Of a stretch of DNA of 64,000 nt, positions 24,042 to 36,843 are shown piece by piece. Within the stretch, counting starts at the first letter, position 1, and every line of letters begins with the position of its first letter. Source of the stretch: Portunus trituberculatus (Eukaryota > Arthropoda > Malacostraca > Decapoda > Portunidae); the NCBI RefSeq assembly GCF_017591435.1, contig NC_059269.1:925435-989434 (forward strand). Direction: 5' to 3'. The translations under genes were made by a program, and so were the position numbers. A model generated the notes under the pieces. The model had not been told where the DNA came from. It saw nothing but the letters and a program-made list of their open reading frames with translations, and searched no databases.

Positions 24042-24950
24042 ATGGAGCATCCTACGAGGGAATTCCTTGATAAAAATTATCTCAAGTCTGATTTACAGAA
24101 ACAATGCCGTGAGTTTGGCATAAATAATATCTGGACTAACAAAAGCCAGTTGATAGAAATGATTTTGGAGAAGCTACAGTTAGAGCCTGAAGATAAGCAG
24201 CCACACCCCACAGACAGTAGTACCACACCTCCTCCATCCTCCATCCCAGACCAGCAGGATACCTATGCCAGTCACGAGGACAACGCCGAGTCTGAGAATC
24301 TGGATTTTATGCACATCGCGAACGAAATCAAGATCATCAAGTCGAAATTGGCAACAAAGGATATGGAAGTAGACTTGTTAAACACTGAAGTGAAGACAAC
24401 ATACCACACAATTGAACAACTGCAACAATGTGTAACTGAGTTGGAACAGCGCCATTGTGACAATGAAGGAGACCAATGCAACGACACATGCCTCCTGGGT
24501 GACACCAACCTACGCTCCATCTCCCGATCTGACCACCGCAGCTGCTGGGTGAGGACCATCCCTTGCGCCAACATGGACTTACTCAGATGCTGGGTGAGGG
24601 AAAAACTACGCAAATTTCCTTCAGAATGTATCATCTACTGTTGCTATGCTAACATAATTGAAGAACATTCATCGGCAACAATGCTTGATAACTTGGGCTC
24701 CCTCATAAGTGACTTAAAGGAGAAAAACAAAACAATGAATGTCTATGTCTGTCAAGTTGTACCATACTGTAAGCAAAAGGAAATTCAAGAGAAAATTAGA
24801 GCCTTCAACGACCATCTTGCCACTTGGAGTGAAACAAATGGTTTATCAGTCATTGATAGTGTCCCTACATTCACATTTGGTACCGGCGAACTAGACGACC
24901 TTTGTTTTGACAAGGGGACAGATTCAAACTCCTCCTGGCTCAATAGATAA
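24042..24950 (+). CDS. LINE ORF1: SAP-like segment plus SGNH-esterase-like domain (302 aa)
   Basis: Starts MEHPTREFLDKNYLKSDLQK; YLKSDLQKQCREFGINNIW and SQLIEMILEKL resemble a SAP DNA-binding helix-extended-helix. A coiled-coil-like ELEQ region follows. LLGDTNLRSI is placed like the GDS block of SGNH hydrolases, with Thr where the nucleophilic Ser is expected. YVCQVVPY, IRAFNDHLATW and DSVPTF complete the fold-like pattern. CR1-group ORF1 proteins are known to carry an esterase domain; the missing Ser suggests this copy is not active as a hydrolase. The frame is uninterrupted to the stop at 24950. Confidence 0.55.
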   Translation: MEHPTREFLDKNYLKSDLQKQCREFGINNIWTNKSQLIEMILEKLQLEPEDKQPHPTDSSTTPPPSSIPDQQDTYASHEDNAESENLDFMHIANEIKIIKSKLATKDMEVDLLNTEVKTTYHTIEQLQQCVTELEQRHCDNEGDQCNDTCLLGDTNLRSISRSDHRSCWVRTIPCANMDLLRCWVREKLRKFPSECIIYCCYANIIEEHSSATMLDNLGSLISDLKEKNKTMNVYVCQVVPYCKQKEIQEKIRAFNDHLATWSETNGLSVIDSVPTFTFGTGELDDLCFDKGTDSNSSWLNR

Positions 24951-25352
24951 GGTGCCATAAAGTTATAAAGCACTATCAACAGGCAGTGTCCACAACTGAA
25001 GCTCTGTGCTAATTGGGAAGTAAAAAAAAAAAGTGCACACATACACAGCACAAGCAAATGAGCGACAAAGCACTGACCAAGGCAGCACAAGACCAGCCCC
25101 GCCACCACCCACCCCTAGCGTTGGCACACCTGCCCACCCGACACGCACCTACTTGCCTGCTTCACGTGCCCACAATTCCTACGCACGAAATACTTCTCAC
25201 CATACTTCGTTCACTTCGCACATACCTGCATCCCATCGTCCATCAACTGCACCTGTTGTATCTCACTACACACACACGGAAGAAACACAAGGAGAGAACA
25301 GTGGACTGATAGGAATGAAAAGAGAAGTCAGCGCGGCACTCATACCTACGCT

Positions 25353-25727
25353 ATGGCCCTGAGTGGGACGGCTGAGGCACGTTACGATACGGCCCACAAC
25401 CATTCCCTCGTTCACTCCTCAGGCGGGAGGGGGAGGCATGGGAACAACTTACCACGAAGCTATGCTCCTCCTGCAGTACGCCAGGATTGGGAACACTACT
25501 CCACCCCAGATGATTCCCAGTGTTACCGTCATGACACTGGAGGACATACCAGTGCGTTTAGAGACATATCACAGTACAACAGATTTGGAAAAAGTAAAGG
25601 TGGATGTTATAACTGTGGGGAATTCAATCACGTGCAAGCAAACTGTAGGTTCGACCACAAACTGTCATGTGGCTTTTGCCGACGCTTAGGACACAAGAGC
25701 CGCCTGTGTCAGTATTACACCACATAG
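25353..25727 (+). pseudogene. LINE gag-like zinc-knuckle segment
   Basis: Ends with two knuckles, CYNCGEFNHVQANC (C-x2-C-x4-H-x4-C) and CGFCRRLGHKSRLC, preceded by an Arg/Gly/His-rich stretch. Such knuckles bind element RNA. It is probably the C-terminal part of the ORF1 product, separated from it by stops in 24951-25352, or a second small ORF. It ends 80 bp before the EN coding region. Confidence 0.65.
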
Positions 25728-25789
25728 GATAATGGCAAAGAAGTTATAGCCGCTGTAGAAACAAAAGGAAACTTTCTGACGATTGAACA

Positions 25790-26830
25790 TGTAAATGCTC
25801 AATCACTGTTGGGGAGCATAGATGCAATAAGACTATTAGTGGAGGAAAGTAATACTGATATACTATGTGTAAGTGAATCATGGCTCACTCCTAATTTTTC
25901 GGATGACTTTGTTAAGATACCAGGGTATAATATTTTTCGTGGTGGTGGTGTTTGTATTTATGTGAAGGATGTTTTAACAACTAATGTAATTAACTTGAAT
26001 GTTCCGAGGAAGGAAGGAGTAGAAGACGTATGGGTAACAGTACAGTATCGGATATTACCATCTATCATTGTAGGGTGTGTTTATAGACATCCTAAGGCCC
26101 CAGTAATTTCTTTTGACTATATACAAGACACTTTTAAAAGATAAGGCACTATATGTTTTAGGCAATTTTAATGACAACTTACTTGATAAGAATAACAAAA
26201 TGACTAAGATTATAAGGAGCAGCAAATTAACGCAGTTAATCAATAAACCGACCAGAATTACATATACGTCCTTGACATTATTAGACCTTGTCATCACTAA
26301 TAAGCCAGATGCTGTGGTCTCCTGCGACGTTGTTTCGCAGGAAGTAGCAGACTACGACCTCACAGGCATCACTGTAAACATTAGCAAGCCTAAGAGGCCG
26401 CCTGTAATCAAAACTTTTCGCCATCTTGGGAAATATAGAAAAGAAGATTTTTGCCTCAAATTGCTTGAAAATGTGGGACATTTTAATATGATTTTATGTA
26501 TGGACGATGTCAATAGACAGATTGAAAATTTTACTTTTAATTTTATTGAATGTTTGGATGCTTGTGCTCCTTATGTTACTAAAGAAATAAAACGACCATA
26601 TGCACCATGGATGACAGATAACCTACAAGACACCATAATACTTAAAAATGAAACGAAAAAAAACTTAAGTTTGACAGGCAAAACGCTGCCCTTCAGGACC
26701 AATATAAACGAGAAAAGAAGCAAGTTAGAACTTTCATTGATGAAAGTAAAAGCGAATACTATCGCAATAAACTTAATGAAAGTAAAGGTAACATTGCAAA
26801 GACATGGAAAACAATTAGAGAAATAGTCCC
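25790..26830 (+). pseudogene. LINE endonuclease and linker region
   Basis: EN blocks: HVNAQSLLGSIDAI, DILCVSESWLTPNF, GGGVCIYVKD, VYRHPKAP, then in a second frame YVLGNFNDNLL (GDFN-like with N for D), INKPTRITYTS and LLDLVITN. The linker reads YAPWMTDNLQD. A frameshift near 26130 and the GNFN substitution indicate inactivity. Confidence 0.7.
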
Positions 26831-26962
26831 CAACTGTAAAAGTAATGCCAGAAATTGCAACTTTGAAAATGAAATTAACAAAGCCAACGAATTTAACAAA
26901 CACTTTGCAAATGTTGGAAGAAATACATATGAAAAACTCAAGAGACACTCCATGGTGAAAAT

Positions 26963-27482
26963 GTGACTCTTTTTAATGATATGACTGTTACTTCTGATGG
27001 TGATAATAATTTTAGACCACAACCTGTTGACACTGACACTATAATCCTAACTATGAAAGGACTTAAAGATACAAACTCAGTAGGCTCTGATGGTATTCCT
27101 TTGACTTTCATTAAGGATTCCTTGTATGTGATCGCTTTTTATCTAACTTGCATTGTTAACACTTCTATTGTCACAGGCATTTTTCCTACTACTTGGAAAC
27201 ATGCTGTGGTAGTTCCACTCCTTAAAAGTGGTGATAGTAATGATTTTAATAATTATAGACCCATTTCCCTTTTACCTATCCTATAAAAAATTCTTGAGAA
27301 AGTAGGTGCTGGTCAGCTCACACGTTATTTAGAAGCCAATAAACTGTTATCTAACATGTCCTAGACTGTCCACAGAAACTGCTCTCACTGTTATTACAGA
27401 CAAAATTTATGGCAATATGGATGCAAAGAAAATTTCTATCTTAGCTTTATGTGATCTATGAAAAGCCTTTGACAGTATCAGT
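26963..27482 (+). pseudogene. LINE reverse transcriptase, N-terminal half
   Basis: KGLKDTNSVGSDGIPLTFIK, FPTTWKHAVVVPLLKSG and NNYRPISLLPIL are the first RT blocks. A stop follows PIL, and LCDL-stop-KAFDS holds the next block. The frame is cut by the hAT insertion after DSIS. Confidence 0.75.
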
Positions 27483-28339
27483 TAGAGATGTACCGATACC
27501 AAAATTTTGGCCGATTCCGATACTGATACCGATACCACCTAATTGGGTCGATACCACAGATACCGATACTACTACTTATAGTGATTACTGCACTAGACAC
27601 CAGGATGAATTGGTGGACGGCGAGTGTTATCAGATGGGAGGCTTTGTTTTGGGGGATGCTGTGAGTCCTTCTGAGAACGTTTGTGAAATAGGAACAATTC
27701 TAGAAGCTTTTTGAAGCCATTTGCAAAAGTAAATTACTCAGTAATTGGAATGAATATCTTCTCGGTCTTCTAATTCTTGTCAGTTATTTTAAATTCTTAC
27801 TTCTTACTCTTTTAGCAACCATTTGGTCTTGTGCATTTTCATTATTAATTTTATTGACGATATTTTGGCGATCAAAAATATTTTTGAAATTATTAAAATT
27901 GTAAAACAGACAAAATATTAGCAAAAGAAACTCATTTTGTTGTGTATGTTTCTCTTTAATTAAATCTGACATCCTTTGATATTAATTCATTACACATTAG
28001 TAGGCCAATTCAGAAAAATGAGCTTTCACCTAATCTTTTCAGTTGAATAGAAAAAAGTTTAGTTTATTCTAAATATCTAGTGTATTGCTATGATCTTAAA
28101 TAATTAATATGCAACAAATTATACACAATGCACATGATTACAAAACAGAATCGTTACTTTCTTAGTTATGGAAATTTTACATCCTTAGGTTAACACAAGT
28201 AACTCAGAAATTAAACTTGCATTAAAATTAATATACATATATAATTCGAGCTTCCACCTATCTTGGAAAAGGCTAGCACTACCACTGTTAATTATAATTC
28301 AAATAAGAATATGCTGTTATTTACAATAATGCAAAATGC

Positions 28340-28426
<87 letters not shown>

Positions 28427-28866
28427 AAATCATTTTGTTGGATTCTCCATATCTAAAGTTTGACATTCTTAGATTATAGTTAAAAAGCACAAGTTTTTCA
28501 CCTGTGTGAACTTTGTGTGGGTGGAGGAGCAGCATTTGACTGATAGTGAGAATGCCTGGTGACTCGTGACTGACCATGTGACAGGATGCCAGAGTTCAGC
28601 CTATACGCGTTTCATACACGTCCAATTTCGAGGTTTTGGCTTATTACCACAGAAAACAGTATTCTATGACATATGGTAATCACCACAGAAACTTAATACG
28701 CCGTATTATATTAATTTGGTATCATCAATATCTTATATCGAATATATCACTAAGTAGTAAATTCCTTTTAGGTATCAGAAGTATCTTCATAAAATAAGCC
28801 GATACCGATACCCCAAAAATGGGCCGATACCGCCGATTCCAATACCGATGCATCGGTACATCTCTA
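27483..28866. mobile_element. Non-autonomous hAT element with 8-bp duplication
   Basis: The ends TAGAGATGTACCGAT are inverted at both sides, with inner GATACCGATACC-type repeats. They are flanked by gtatcagt (27475-27482) and gtatcagc (28867-28874), 7 of 8 identical. The length is 1,384 bp. It contains a (TA)n array at 28346-28424 and no transposase. Confidence 0.85.
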
Positions 28867-29937
28867 GTATCAGCCACGATAATCTATTACGTAAGTGCGC
28901 TAAACTAAACATTGATAGCTTTTGGTTTACAAATTATATTCAAAATCGATCACAGTCTGTTCGCTTAAATAATACTGTATCTAAGGAAGTAAATGTAAGA
29001 TACGGAGTTCCGCAGGGCTCAATTCTTGGCACGATTTTATTTTCAATATACGTAAATGACCTTAATGAGAAAGTCAAGACATCTGTGATACAATATGCAG
29101 ATGACACACAGTTCCTTGAAGCTGATACTGTTGAAAATCTTCATAGGCTCATCTCCATCACTGAAAATGCATTTTGGGATATAAAACTTTACTTCTTAAC
29201 TAATGGTTTTTTATTAAATAACAAAAAAACGCAATGCATATTCATTGGAAATAGGCAACTGTTAGCCCGAATTCCCCCCAACATTTTTATAAATTGTAAC
29301 GGAGTACACATATACCCGACCACACATGTGAAGAATTTGTGTGTCTATTTTGATAGATATATGCTCTTTGACGTGCACATTGCAGAATTAAATTCCAAAA
29401 TAATGGATATTAATGTACATAAATAGAGTAAGTGAGAATTTTGATAAAATAACACGTACAACTGTCGTACAGTCCCTAGTGCTTAGCCTTATTAATTACT
29501 GTATTTGTGTATGGGGTTCTACCAACAAATCTCTCATTCATACTGTGCAAAGATTGCAAAACTTTGCTGCAAAAATTGTTAATAGAGGAGCTAGAAAATA
29601 TGACCACGTGACTCCTATTATAAAAGAACTTGAGTGGCTGACCGTCAAAGACAAATATTATTTAGAGAAGTGCAGCACAGTGTATAAATCAGCGAATAGA
29701 CTATATCCTGACTGGTACCTGAACCTTTCCACAGTCAGAGATAACACAACGACCACAACAAGACAAGGAAACAACCTGCATGTCCAAAGAACTAAAACAG
29801 ACTCTGGCGCCAGAGCCACCACGGTGTGTGGACCCAAGTTATGGAATGAGTTGCCTCAATATATCACCAGCTCTGGAAGCCTACACAGTTTTAAATCTAG
29901 CCTTACAAATTTACTGTTCAGAATGTCAAACTAGGTA
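28867..29937 (+). pseudogene. LINE reverse transcriptase, C-terminal half
   Basis: After the insertion the frame gives SHDNLLRKCAKLNIDSFW, VRYGVPQGSILGTILFSIYV, the catalytic QYADDTQFLEA, then FLLNNKKTQCIFIG and VKNLCVYFD. A frameshift near 29420 leads to a second segment, TVVQSLVLSLINYCICVWGS, LQNFAAKIVNRGARKYDHV, LWNELPQYI and FKSSLTNLLF, which ends at 29934. The YADD box is intact. Confidence 0.8.
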
Positions 29938-30201
29938 CCCACATTTTATATTTATATTACATAACAGCTGTTATGAATTTTATAACTTTTATATTCTTAC
30001 AATATTTTAGTTTTGTTTTAGGTATTTTGTATTCTGAGTTCACAGTTTTATAGTTTTACTTTATAATTTTAACGCCTAAGGTAGTTGATAATTTACAATT
30101 ATAATATTTTTATCATGTCTATTTGTACGATCAATTGAATAACCATGTTTCATGGAATAAACAATTTATTATTATTATTTATTATTATTATTAGTAGTAG
30201 T

Positions 30202-30202
<1 letters not shown>

Positions 30203-30294
<92 letters not shown>
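30203..30294. repeat. (CT)n microsatellite after the LINE 3' tail
   Basis: The CT tract directly follows the ATT/AGT-rich tail of the LINE. Confidence 0.95.
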
Positions 30295-30298
<4 letters not shown>

Positions 30299-30817
30299 AA
30301 ACCAGTTGCAAAACATGAGACTAATTTATAATTCTTTCTCAGTAGTATTTTCATTAAGATGTTATTTTGAATCATATTTACCCTTATGTGGAATGATGGT
30401 CACTAGTTACTTATCCTTCTTTGAGGATTGAGAGGAAGAGGAATGATTATTTTCCCCTTTAGCCATTACTCTCTCGGGTTTGTTGGATACTGAAGCTCAG
30501 AGGGAGACATTGTTGCTAGGAAAGGATGTTCACTGGCCATAAAATTCCCTCAGAAACTTTAAATTTAGCCCACAAAATGCAGCTTAACTTTAAATGCCAT
30601 CTGTCCTTTAAGGGTTAAAATAGGACTGATACTTCTAATGGCAAAATTAACTCCTAGATTGACTTGCCTGTTTGGCATGTTCTTTGTCTGTTTTTCTTAA
30701 TAATTACCTTATTTTTTTTCTTTCTCTCCATTTCTATTTCCTTGAAGAGATTCCATACAACTAGATCTCAGTACAATTAAGCGACTATATATTTGCTAAC
30801 CTTTTTCTCTGCCACAG

Positions 30818-30916
30818 GTGAACAAGGACTTTGGCTCCATCTTTAGCACACTCTTACCTGGTGCACAGGCCAAGCTACAGCCACCCGAGGGACAGGATGT
30901 GCTTGACGGACTTGAG
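30818..30916 (+). CDS. SMC2: SMC2 exon B
   Basis: 33 codons, phase 0, read VNKDFGSIFSTLLPGAQAKL then QPPEGQDVLDGLE. This is the near-invariant entry to the C-terminal ATPase lobe of SMC2; VNKDFGSIFSTLLPGA is diagnostic for SMC2 among SMC proteins. The acceptor is ctttttctctgccacag and the donor gtgaga. It joins exon A without changing phase and continues to FKVAFGD at 40566. No lesion is visible. Confidence 0.96.
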
Positions 30917-31387
30917 GTGAGAGGTGTATCTCTGTGTCAGTTTTATTTTTATTATTTATTAGGATGGAGTGTAATACTGTGGACCACAAGTCTAACCCTT
31001 TTCATCAGGGACCGACAGTGCTAATAGTATGAACAATATGTATGTTTGTGGTGCCTTGTCAGGGCCACACCCCCATGTGACAGTGCCAGCCTATATAGAG
31101 GGATAAATAGATGGACTTATTGGAATGACAGTGGCAAGTGCATGGAAATGGTGTGGTCTCATTCATCAAAAGGAGAGGGTGTGGTCTCACTTGACAAGGC
31201 CCAGTGGCTTTTGGCCCCCAATTAAGGTGTTGGGCAGGGCATTCCTTAGGAAGTAAAGTCAGCAAAGACTGATCTTGCATTGCAGCGCCACACACGACTT
31301 ATAAAGAGCATTTTATTTAGGCTTCTAACAAGCATAAAGAATGGGCCAGGACAGATTAACTTATGGGGCTGATGATACCACCCTGCG

Positions 31388-31418
<31 letters not shown>

Positions 31419-31586
31419 CAAAGACAACCATCCCTTCAGGAAGTAAACAGGACACAAAAAAGCCACAGAATGCCAAACTTCTGATCTCTCAAATTTTTTT
31501 GGTTGCAGTAGACCAAACTTAATATTGTTCAAAGCCTCAAAAACTTTTTTTTCCATCTATCAACTCAACACAACCTTGCAGACAAC
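30917..31586. other. SMC2 intron start; poly(T) 31389-31418, otherwise nothing
   Basis: Non-coding sequence with one 30-nt T run. No element boundary recognised. Confidence 0.4.
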
Positions 31587-32441
31587 TACAGGCATTTTTG
31601 ATGTATGATTGGATTAGGTTCCTGAAAATCCCATCTTAAACAATCAATCATATAATAGACTTAAGAATGGAAAAAAAAAAAAAAAAGTAATGTATATGTG
31701 TATTCTGAAACCTTTATATTTGTGCTCTCTGAAACCCTTAAAATTCATGAAATATTATAATTAAATGCAGTTATTGCTTAAAGTAATAAAACACACATTA
31801 AAAGTTAACAGTAAACTGGAATGATGCATTAAAATAAGACGAATAAGCATATAAAGTAGATTCCAGTTTTACATTTGATTACATTCACATATTTACATTA
31901 CCACTAAAATGGCTATTTATTGTTTCTATAGTAAGAAAAATCAGTGCAGATACTGATGATGAATTAAATGAATAAAGATGATGAAGCTATGTGACTCAAT
32001 ATAATGAACATATATGGAGAGAGTGAGTGAGTGAGTCAGTGGGAATGGTGCCAGACAACAGTATGTCACTGGCCATCCTCAAGGTCACTCACTGGCAGGC
32101 TGTCACACACTAACAATTCATCTCAAACATATGATTGACTCTGTCAGAAAACTCTATATTTTTTAAATTAAGCAAAATCTCCATAATTTTGAAATGTCTT
32201 TATTTGCAATTGTTCATTAGCCTGAAAGAATTTATTACACTCAAAATTCGGTAAACTGAGTAAATAGTAAAAAAATATAAAATGTTAAGATTGGCTACTG
32301 GTAAGGCTCCACCTAATTGTGGGGCACTGTGATAAACTGTGGCTTTAGGATATTGTTAAAATTAAACCTAACTAATTGTGTAGCGGACTCTCAGTAGTAA
32401 AGAACAACTTTTGTTAAATCATATATCAGGGAATACTTGTA
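31587..32441. mobile_element. Candidate MITE, 855 bp
   Basis: Imperfect inverted ends: TACAGGCATTTTTGATGTAT at the left and the complement of the right end, TACAAGTATTCCCTGATATA. Its interior (about 31880-32070, taccactaaaat(g/a)gctatttattg and gatgaatgaagatgat-type phrases) recurs at about 43830-43990, supporting a dispersed family. No coding content. Confidence 0.5.
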
Positions 32442-32576
32442 ATATAAACAGTAAACTTTAAATTTCATCTCTTTCTAAAACAGCTATAAAGTTAGGCTTT
32501 CTAATCATCTCGGTCAATTTTTCTCTCCTCCCAGCTGCTTACTCTGTACAGAGGTCTTATCCATATGGAGTATACT

Positions 32577-32998
32577 TCACATGTATGGGAGGTTCCACTC
32601 ATGCTGATCTTTTAGAGAGGGTGGAGTCAAAAGTTTTTCATTTTTCCAATTACTTTCTTCCTGCTGACTGTCTACTGTCCTTAGCCTCTTTATCACTGCT
32701 GCAGTGTGGCATCTCTTGCTCACTTCTTCCATTATTTTCATGCCAATTGCTCTTGTGATCTTGCTAACTGCATGCCTCCCCCCCTGCCCTGGCCTCACTG
32801 CACAAGACTTCATTTTTTGTATCAGTGTATTTCTAATGCAAGAGTTGACCAGTATTCTCGGGCATTCATCCATTTTTCTGGTAAATTCTGGAACTTCATG
32901 CTTCTGTTTATCCACCTTTAGAATTGAAAAGGATGGTTTAAAGACACTTATTCTGTGCTTTTGACTAACACTTCAGTTTTAGCTGAAAGATGAACAGA
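32577..32998 (+). mobile_element. LINE 3' fragment (Jockey/I-like family), + strand
   Basis: The frame includes VASLAHFFHYFHANCSCDLA, NCMPPPLPWPHCTR, NARVDQYSRAFIHFSGKFWN, the carboxy-terminal RT-linked region of a LINE family that is common in decapods by my recollection. It is degenerate and meets an inverted copy at about 32999. Confidence 0.6.
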
Positions 32999-33720
32999 TG
33001 TCTTGAAACCTTCTTACAAGAAGTCAAGTCATAGGAAGATGGAAATACAGAAGCAGGCAGGGAGTTCCAGAGTTTACCAAAGAAGGCATGAATGATTGAG
33101 AATACTGGTTAACTCTTGGATAAGAAAGTTAGACAGAATGAAGATGAGAGAGAAAAAGCCTTGTGCAGTAAAACTGCAGGAGGAGGGGAAGCATGCAGTT
33201 AGCAAGATCAGTAGAACAGTTAGCATGAAAATAGTGATAAAAGATAGAAAGAGATGCAACATTTCAGTGGTGAGAAAGAGGCTGAAGACAGTCAGTCAGA
33301 GGAGGGGAGTTGATGAGATGAAAAGCTTTTGATTCCACCTTATCTAATAAAACTGTGTGAGTGGAACTCCCCAAACATGTGAAGAGTACTCTATACAAGG
33401 ACAGATAAGGCCCTAGTACAGAGTTGCAGTTGGAGAGGTAAGAAAAACTGGCAGAGACACCTCAGAATGCCTAGCTTCTTAGAAGCTGTTTTAACAAGAG
33501 ATGAGATGTGAAGTTTCCACTTAAGATTATGAGTAAAGGACAGACTGAGGATAGTCAGTGTAGAAGAGGAAGACAGTTGAGTGTCATTGAAGAAGAGGGG
33601 ATAGTTGTCTGGAAGGTTGTGTCAGGTTGATAGATGGAGGAATTGAGTTTTTGAGGCATTGAACACTACTAAATTTTGTCTGGCACTAGTGAGTGGTTTT
33701 TTTTTTATTGCAATCTTTGT
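32999..33720 (-). mobile_element. LINE 3' fragment of the same family, - strand
   Basis: The minus strand shows the same blocks (VASLSIFYHYFHANCSTDLA, YPRVNQYSQSFM) and extends further upstream (STLTILSLSFTHNLKWKLHI). With the preceding copy it forms a tail-to-tail inverted pair. Confidence 0.6.
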
Positions 33721-34724
33721 GATCTTGGCAGGTCCCCCTTCTAAATAAAAATAGTGCATCTTTCCTCCTCACTCATGCCCATAGCAACAGTAATTAATAC
33801 TTATTACGATAGTCAGTATTCATTGAGTATTTGGTGATGCATGACTAGCACTGTTCTTGGGTCAAAATGCATTTTGCTCTGTTCATGATGTGGTGTTTGT
33901 AAGTGTAAGTCAGACAAATCACATTGACATTGTTTAGTCATAAGTCTTCACATAGTGAGCTTGAATGGTATCAGTCACAATTCATGTTAATTAGAATCTG
34001 TAAAACTTCCAGATTCTGTACAAAAATTCAAGAGAAACAGTAAGAAATTAGATTTCTTCCCAGCTTTGATGTTGGCTGGCATCTCTAGTGCTTCTCCTAA
34101 AGTGACTTGCTGTAAGAGTTGATTAAGAGTCCAACTACTTTCATGGAGAAGTTAGAAACTAAAGGATAAAGGTTAAAAGATGCCACAACTGTAGTTGTGA
34201 AAAACAGTTACTCATTGTTTTCCTTGACAATTTTTTGTTTGATGTTCTGGATGTTTATTGTTTTTAAATTCACATGTTTTGCTCTATCGACACCATTCAA
34301 GCCCATTGTGTGAAGATCTAATATTGAACAATATCACTGTGATTTGTCTGCCTCACACATTACTGTAAACAGCATATCATGAGCAGATAATGTGTTGCAC
34401 TTCAAGAACAGTTCTGGTAATGTGTCATGTGACACAATGAACACTGACAACTCTTTATACATGTCATTGTTGTTATGGGAATGACTGAGAAAGATAGATG
34501 TACTTGAGATAACAATAAGTATTTGTCTCAACTCAGTTTTTATGCTGTCGAGAGGATTGAGTAAAATGCACTCCCTGAACAGTGTGTACTGGTGTGATGC
34601 AAGATGGGCATTTGTTACCTGTACCCTGCATCTTCTGTGGTCTGAGGATAGGGAACATTCTCATTATGTGCTGGATTGCTGTCATAGTATATATAGATAC
34701 ATTTATTAGACTTTTTTATTTTAT
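33721..34724. other. No recognisable feature (SMC2 intron)
   Basis: AT-rich non-coding sequence with no coding motif, tRNA or repeat that I can identify. Confidence 0.4.
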
Positions 34725-36843
34725 GATAAATAATAATGATAATAAATAGTTTATTTAAACATAGACAGCTTAAGAGCTGAAAATATACATTTTAAGGAAG
34801 GGAATGTTACGAATAAAATTAAAATTACAGACTTACGAATAAGCACACATAATCAGTGTTCATAAGTTAAGTATTTTCACTATTTTGGGAATTGTACTGT
34901 TTCTATATCAATCTGTTCATGCACAGATGGGGAGAAGCTCTTGTAGTGTTGGACACTGTGGTGGGGGGGAGGGACTGCCGGGGTAGTAGGTTCCTGTGGC
35001 ATGGGTGGTGGAAGAGCTTGGTGGTGAACTGTTGGAGGAGGTGTTGGTGGTGAACCTGAAGGGTGGTGAGGTGTAGGATGTGGAGGGCCTCCTGGTAGAT
35101 GGTGTAATCAATTCCCAGAAGCAGGCACACCACCCTTTTCTGCACTCATTCAAGTTGGTGTTGTTGAGTGGCGGTGAGTGAGGATGACCAAGCTGGGGAC
35201 ACATATGTGAGCCGAGGGAGTATGAAGATGGAGTACACACTCACTAGCTCACACGATGGTGTCCCCAGCTTCTTCAACCTTCGGAGGGTGTTTAGTTGAT
35301 AAGTGGCTGATGATATGATGTTACTGATGTGTTGACCCCACGTCACCTTGTTACCAATGGTGAGGCCGAGAAGCTTGGTGGAGCGCATTACCTGCAAGGG
35401 ACAGCCGTTGATGGAGACACAGGGAGGGGGGAAGGGCCCTGAGGAAGTGTATATGTGCATTATTGTTGTCTTGTTGGTGTTGAGGGTGACTTTGTTGTCG
35501 GTGGTTCATGTGTGGAGATGGTTGAGGAGGAGCTGAAGGTGGCTGTGGTCTGGGTTGGTGTTCTCTGTGGTGGTGGCAAGTGTGGTGTTGTCCACATATT
35601 TCCATTCAGCACTGGTGTCCGTCATGGGGCCATTGATGAGCATCAGGAATCATAACTACCCCATTCTGGTCCCCTGGGGTACTCCACAGGTGAGGTACTG
35701 AAGGTGGGAGGGAGGTAGCGTCTTGATACCTAACGACCCGACTTCTATGGGAGAGGAAGTCAGAAAGCCAGGACACTAGGATGGGATGAAACTGAAGGTT
35801 GATGGCTTTGGCAGTGACGGTGGTGTGGTGAACAAGATTGAAGGCTTTTCGGAAATCGACAAAGGCGAGGGCAACTGATGTTTTCTATTTCTTAAGGTTT
35901 CTGTAAACATAACCAAGGAGGTCAACAAGGCAGTGAGTGGTAGTGGAGGACTTGATGTTCCCAAATTCTTGTTGATCCATGAGGGGGTGAGGTGGGAATA
36001 GGCCCATCATAAGATGAAGCCTTCACAGACCAAGCTGGGGATTGGGGTGATGGCAATGAGCCTGTAGTCATTGAAGGACTGAGATGAGCAGGTTTTTGGG
36101 ACAGGTGTGACATATGCCGTCTTCCAGCTTGCAGGACACTGACTCTGACGGAGAGAGGCATTGATAATGGAGCACAGGGGTTTGGCTAATTCAACTGAAA
36201 ATTCTTGATATAGCTTGATGGGGATGTCAGCTGGAGTGATGGAGTGTCTTGATTTGAGTTTGAGTAGCTTGTTGGTAACCCTGTGCTCGTGAACTGTGGG
36301 GAGTGGTGCAGGTGTGGGTAGGTAGGCAGGGAGTGAGGTGAGGTCTAGGCTTGGCAAGGATTGGCAGATGTTGAGGAAGTGAATGTTAATGACCTCAGCT
36401 GCTTCTGTGGCGGGTAGGTGGGCCACACTCGGGATGGAGGTGATGGTCTCGTTTAATCTGCAGAGGTCATGGATCTTGGTGTATCACCTGCTGATATTTT
36501 CCTGTTTTAATCTATGAATCTCATTGGGGTAGTAGGAAAGCTTAGCTGCCTTGATTTCGTGTATAACTGTTGTGGAGAAGCTTGGAAAGTGGGGGGTTTG
36601 TGAAGAAGGATATGTTGTGTTGCTGCATGAGGTGCTTAATCCTGGGTGTAATCCAAGGAGCATCTAATGGCTGGAGTTGCAGAGGTTTTTCTGGGAAGAA
36701 GTGATGGTATGCTTTAGTGATGGTTTGTTGGTACGTCATCCACTTGTCATGGACATTGTCAGTGTCGAGTACCTCAGTCCAAGGGTGTTGTGTAACCCAC
36801 TGGCCAAACTGCCACATAGCTGAGTCTGTTAGGGGTCAGTAGG

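Noticed and set aside
32704..32964. Small membrane protein (hydrophobic open frame)
   Set aside because: It is a shadow frame of a degenerate LINE fragment whose correct frame shows family motifs.
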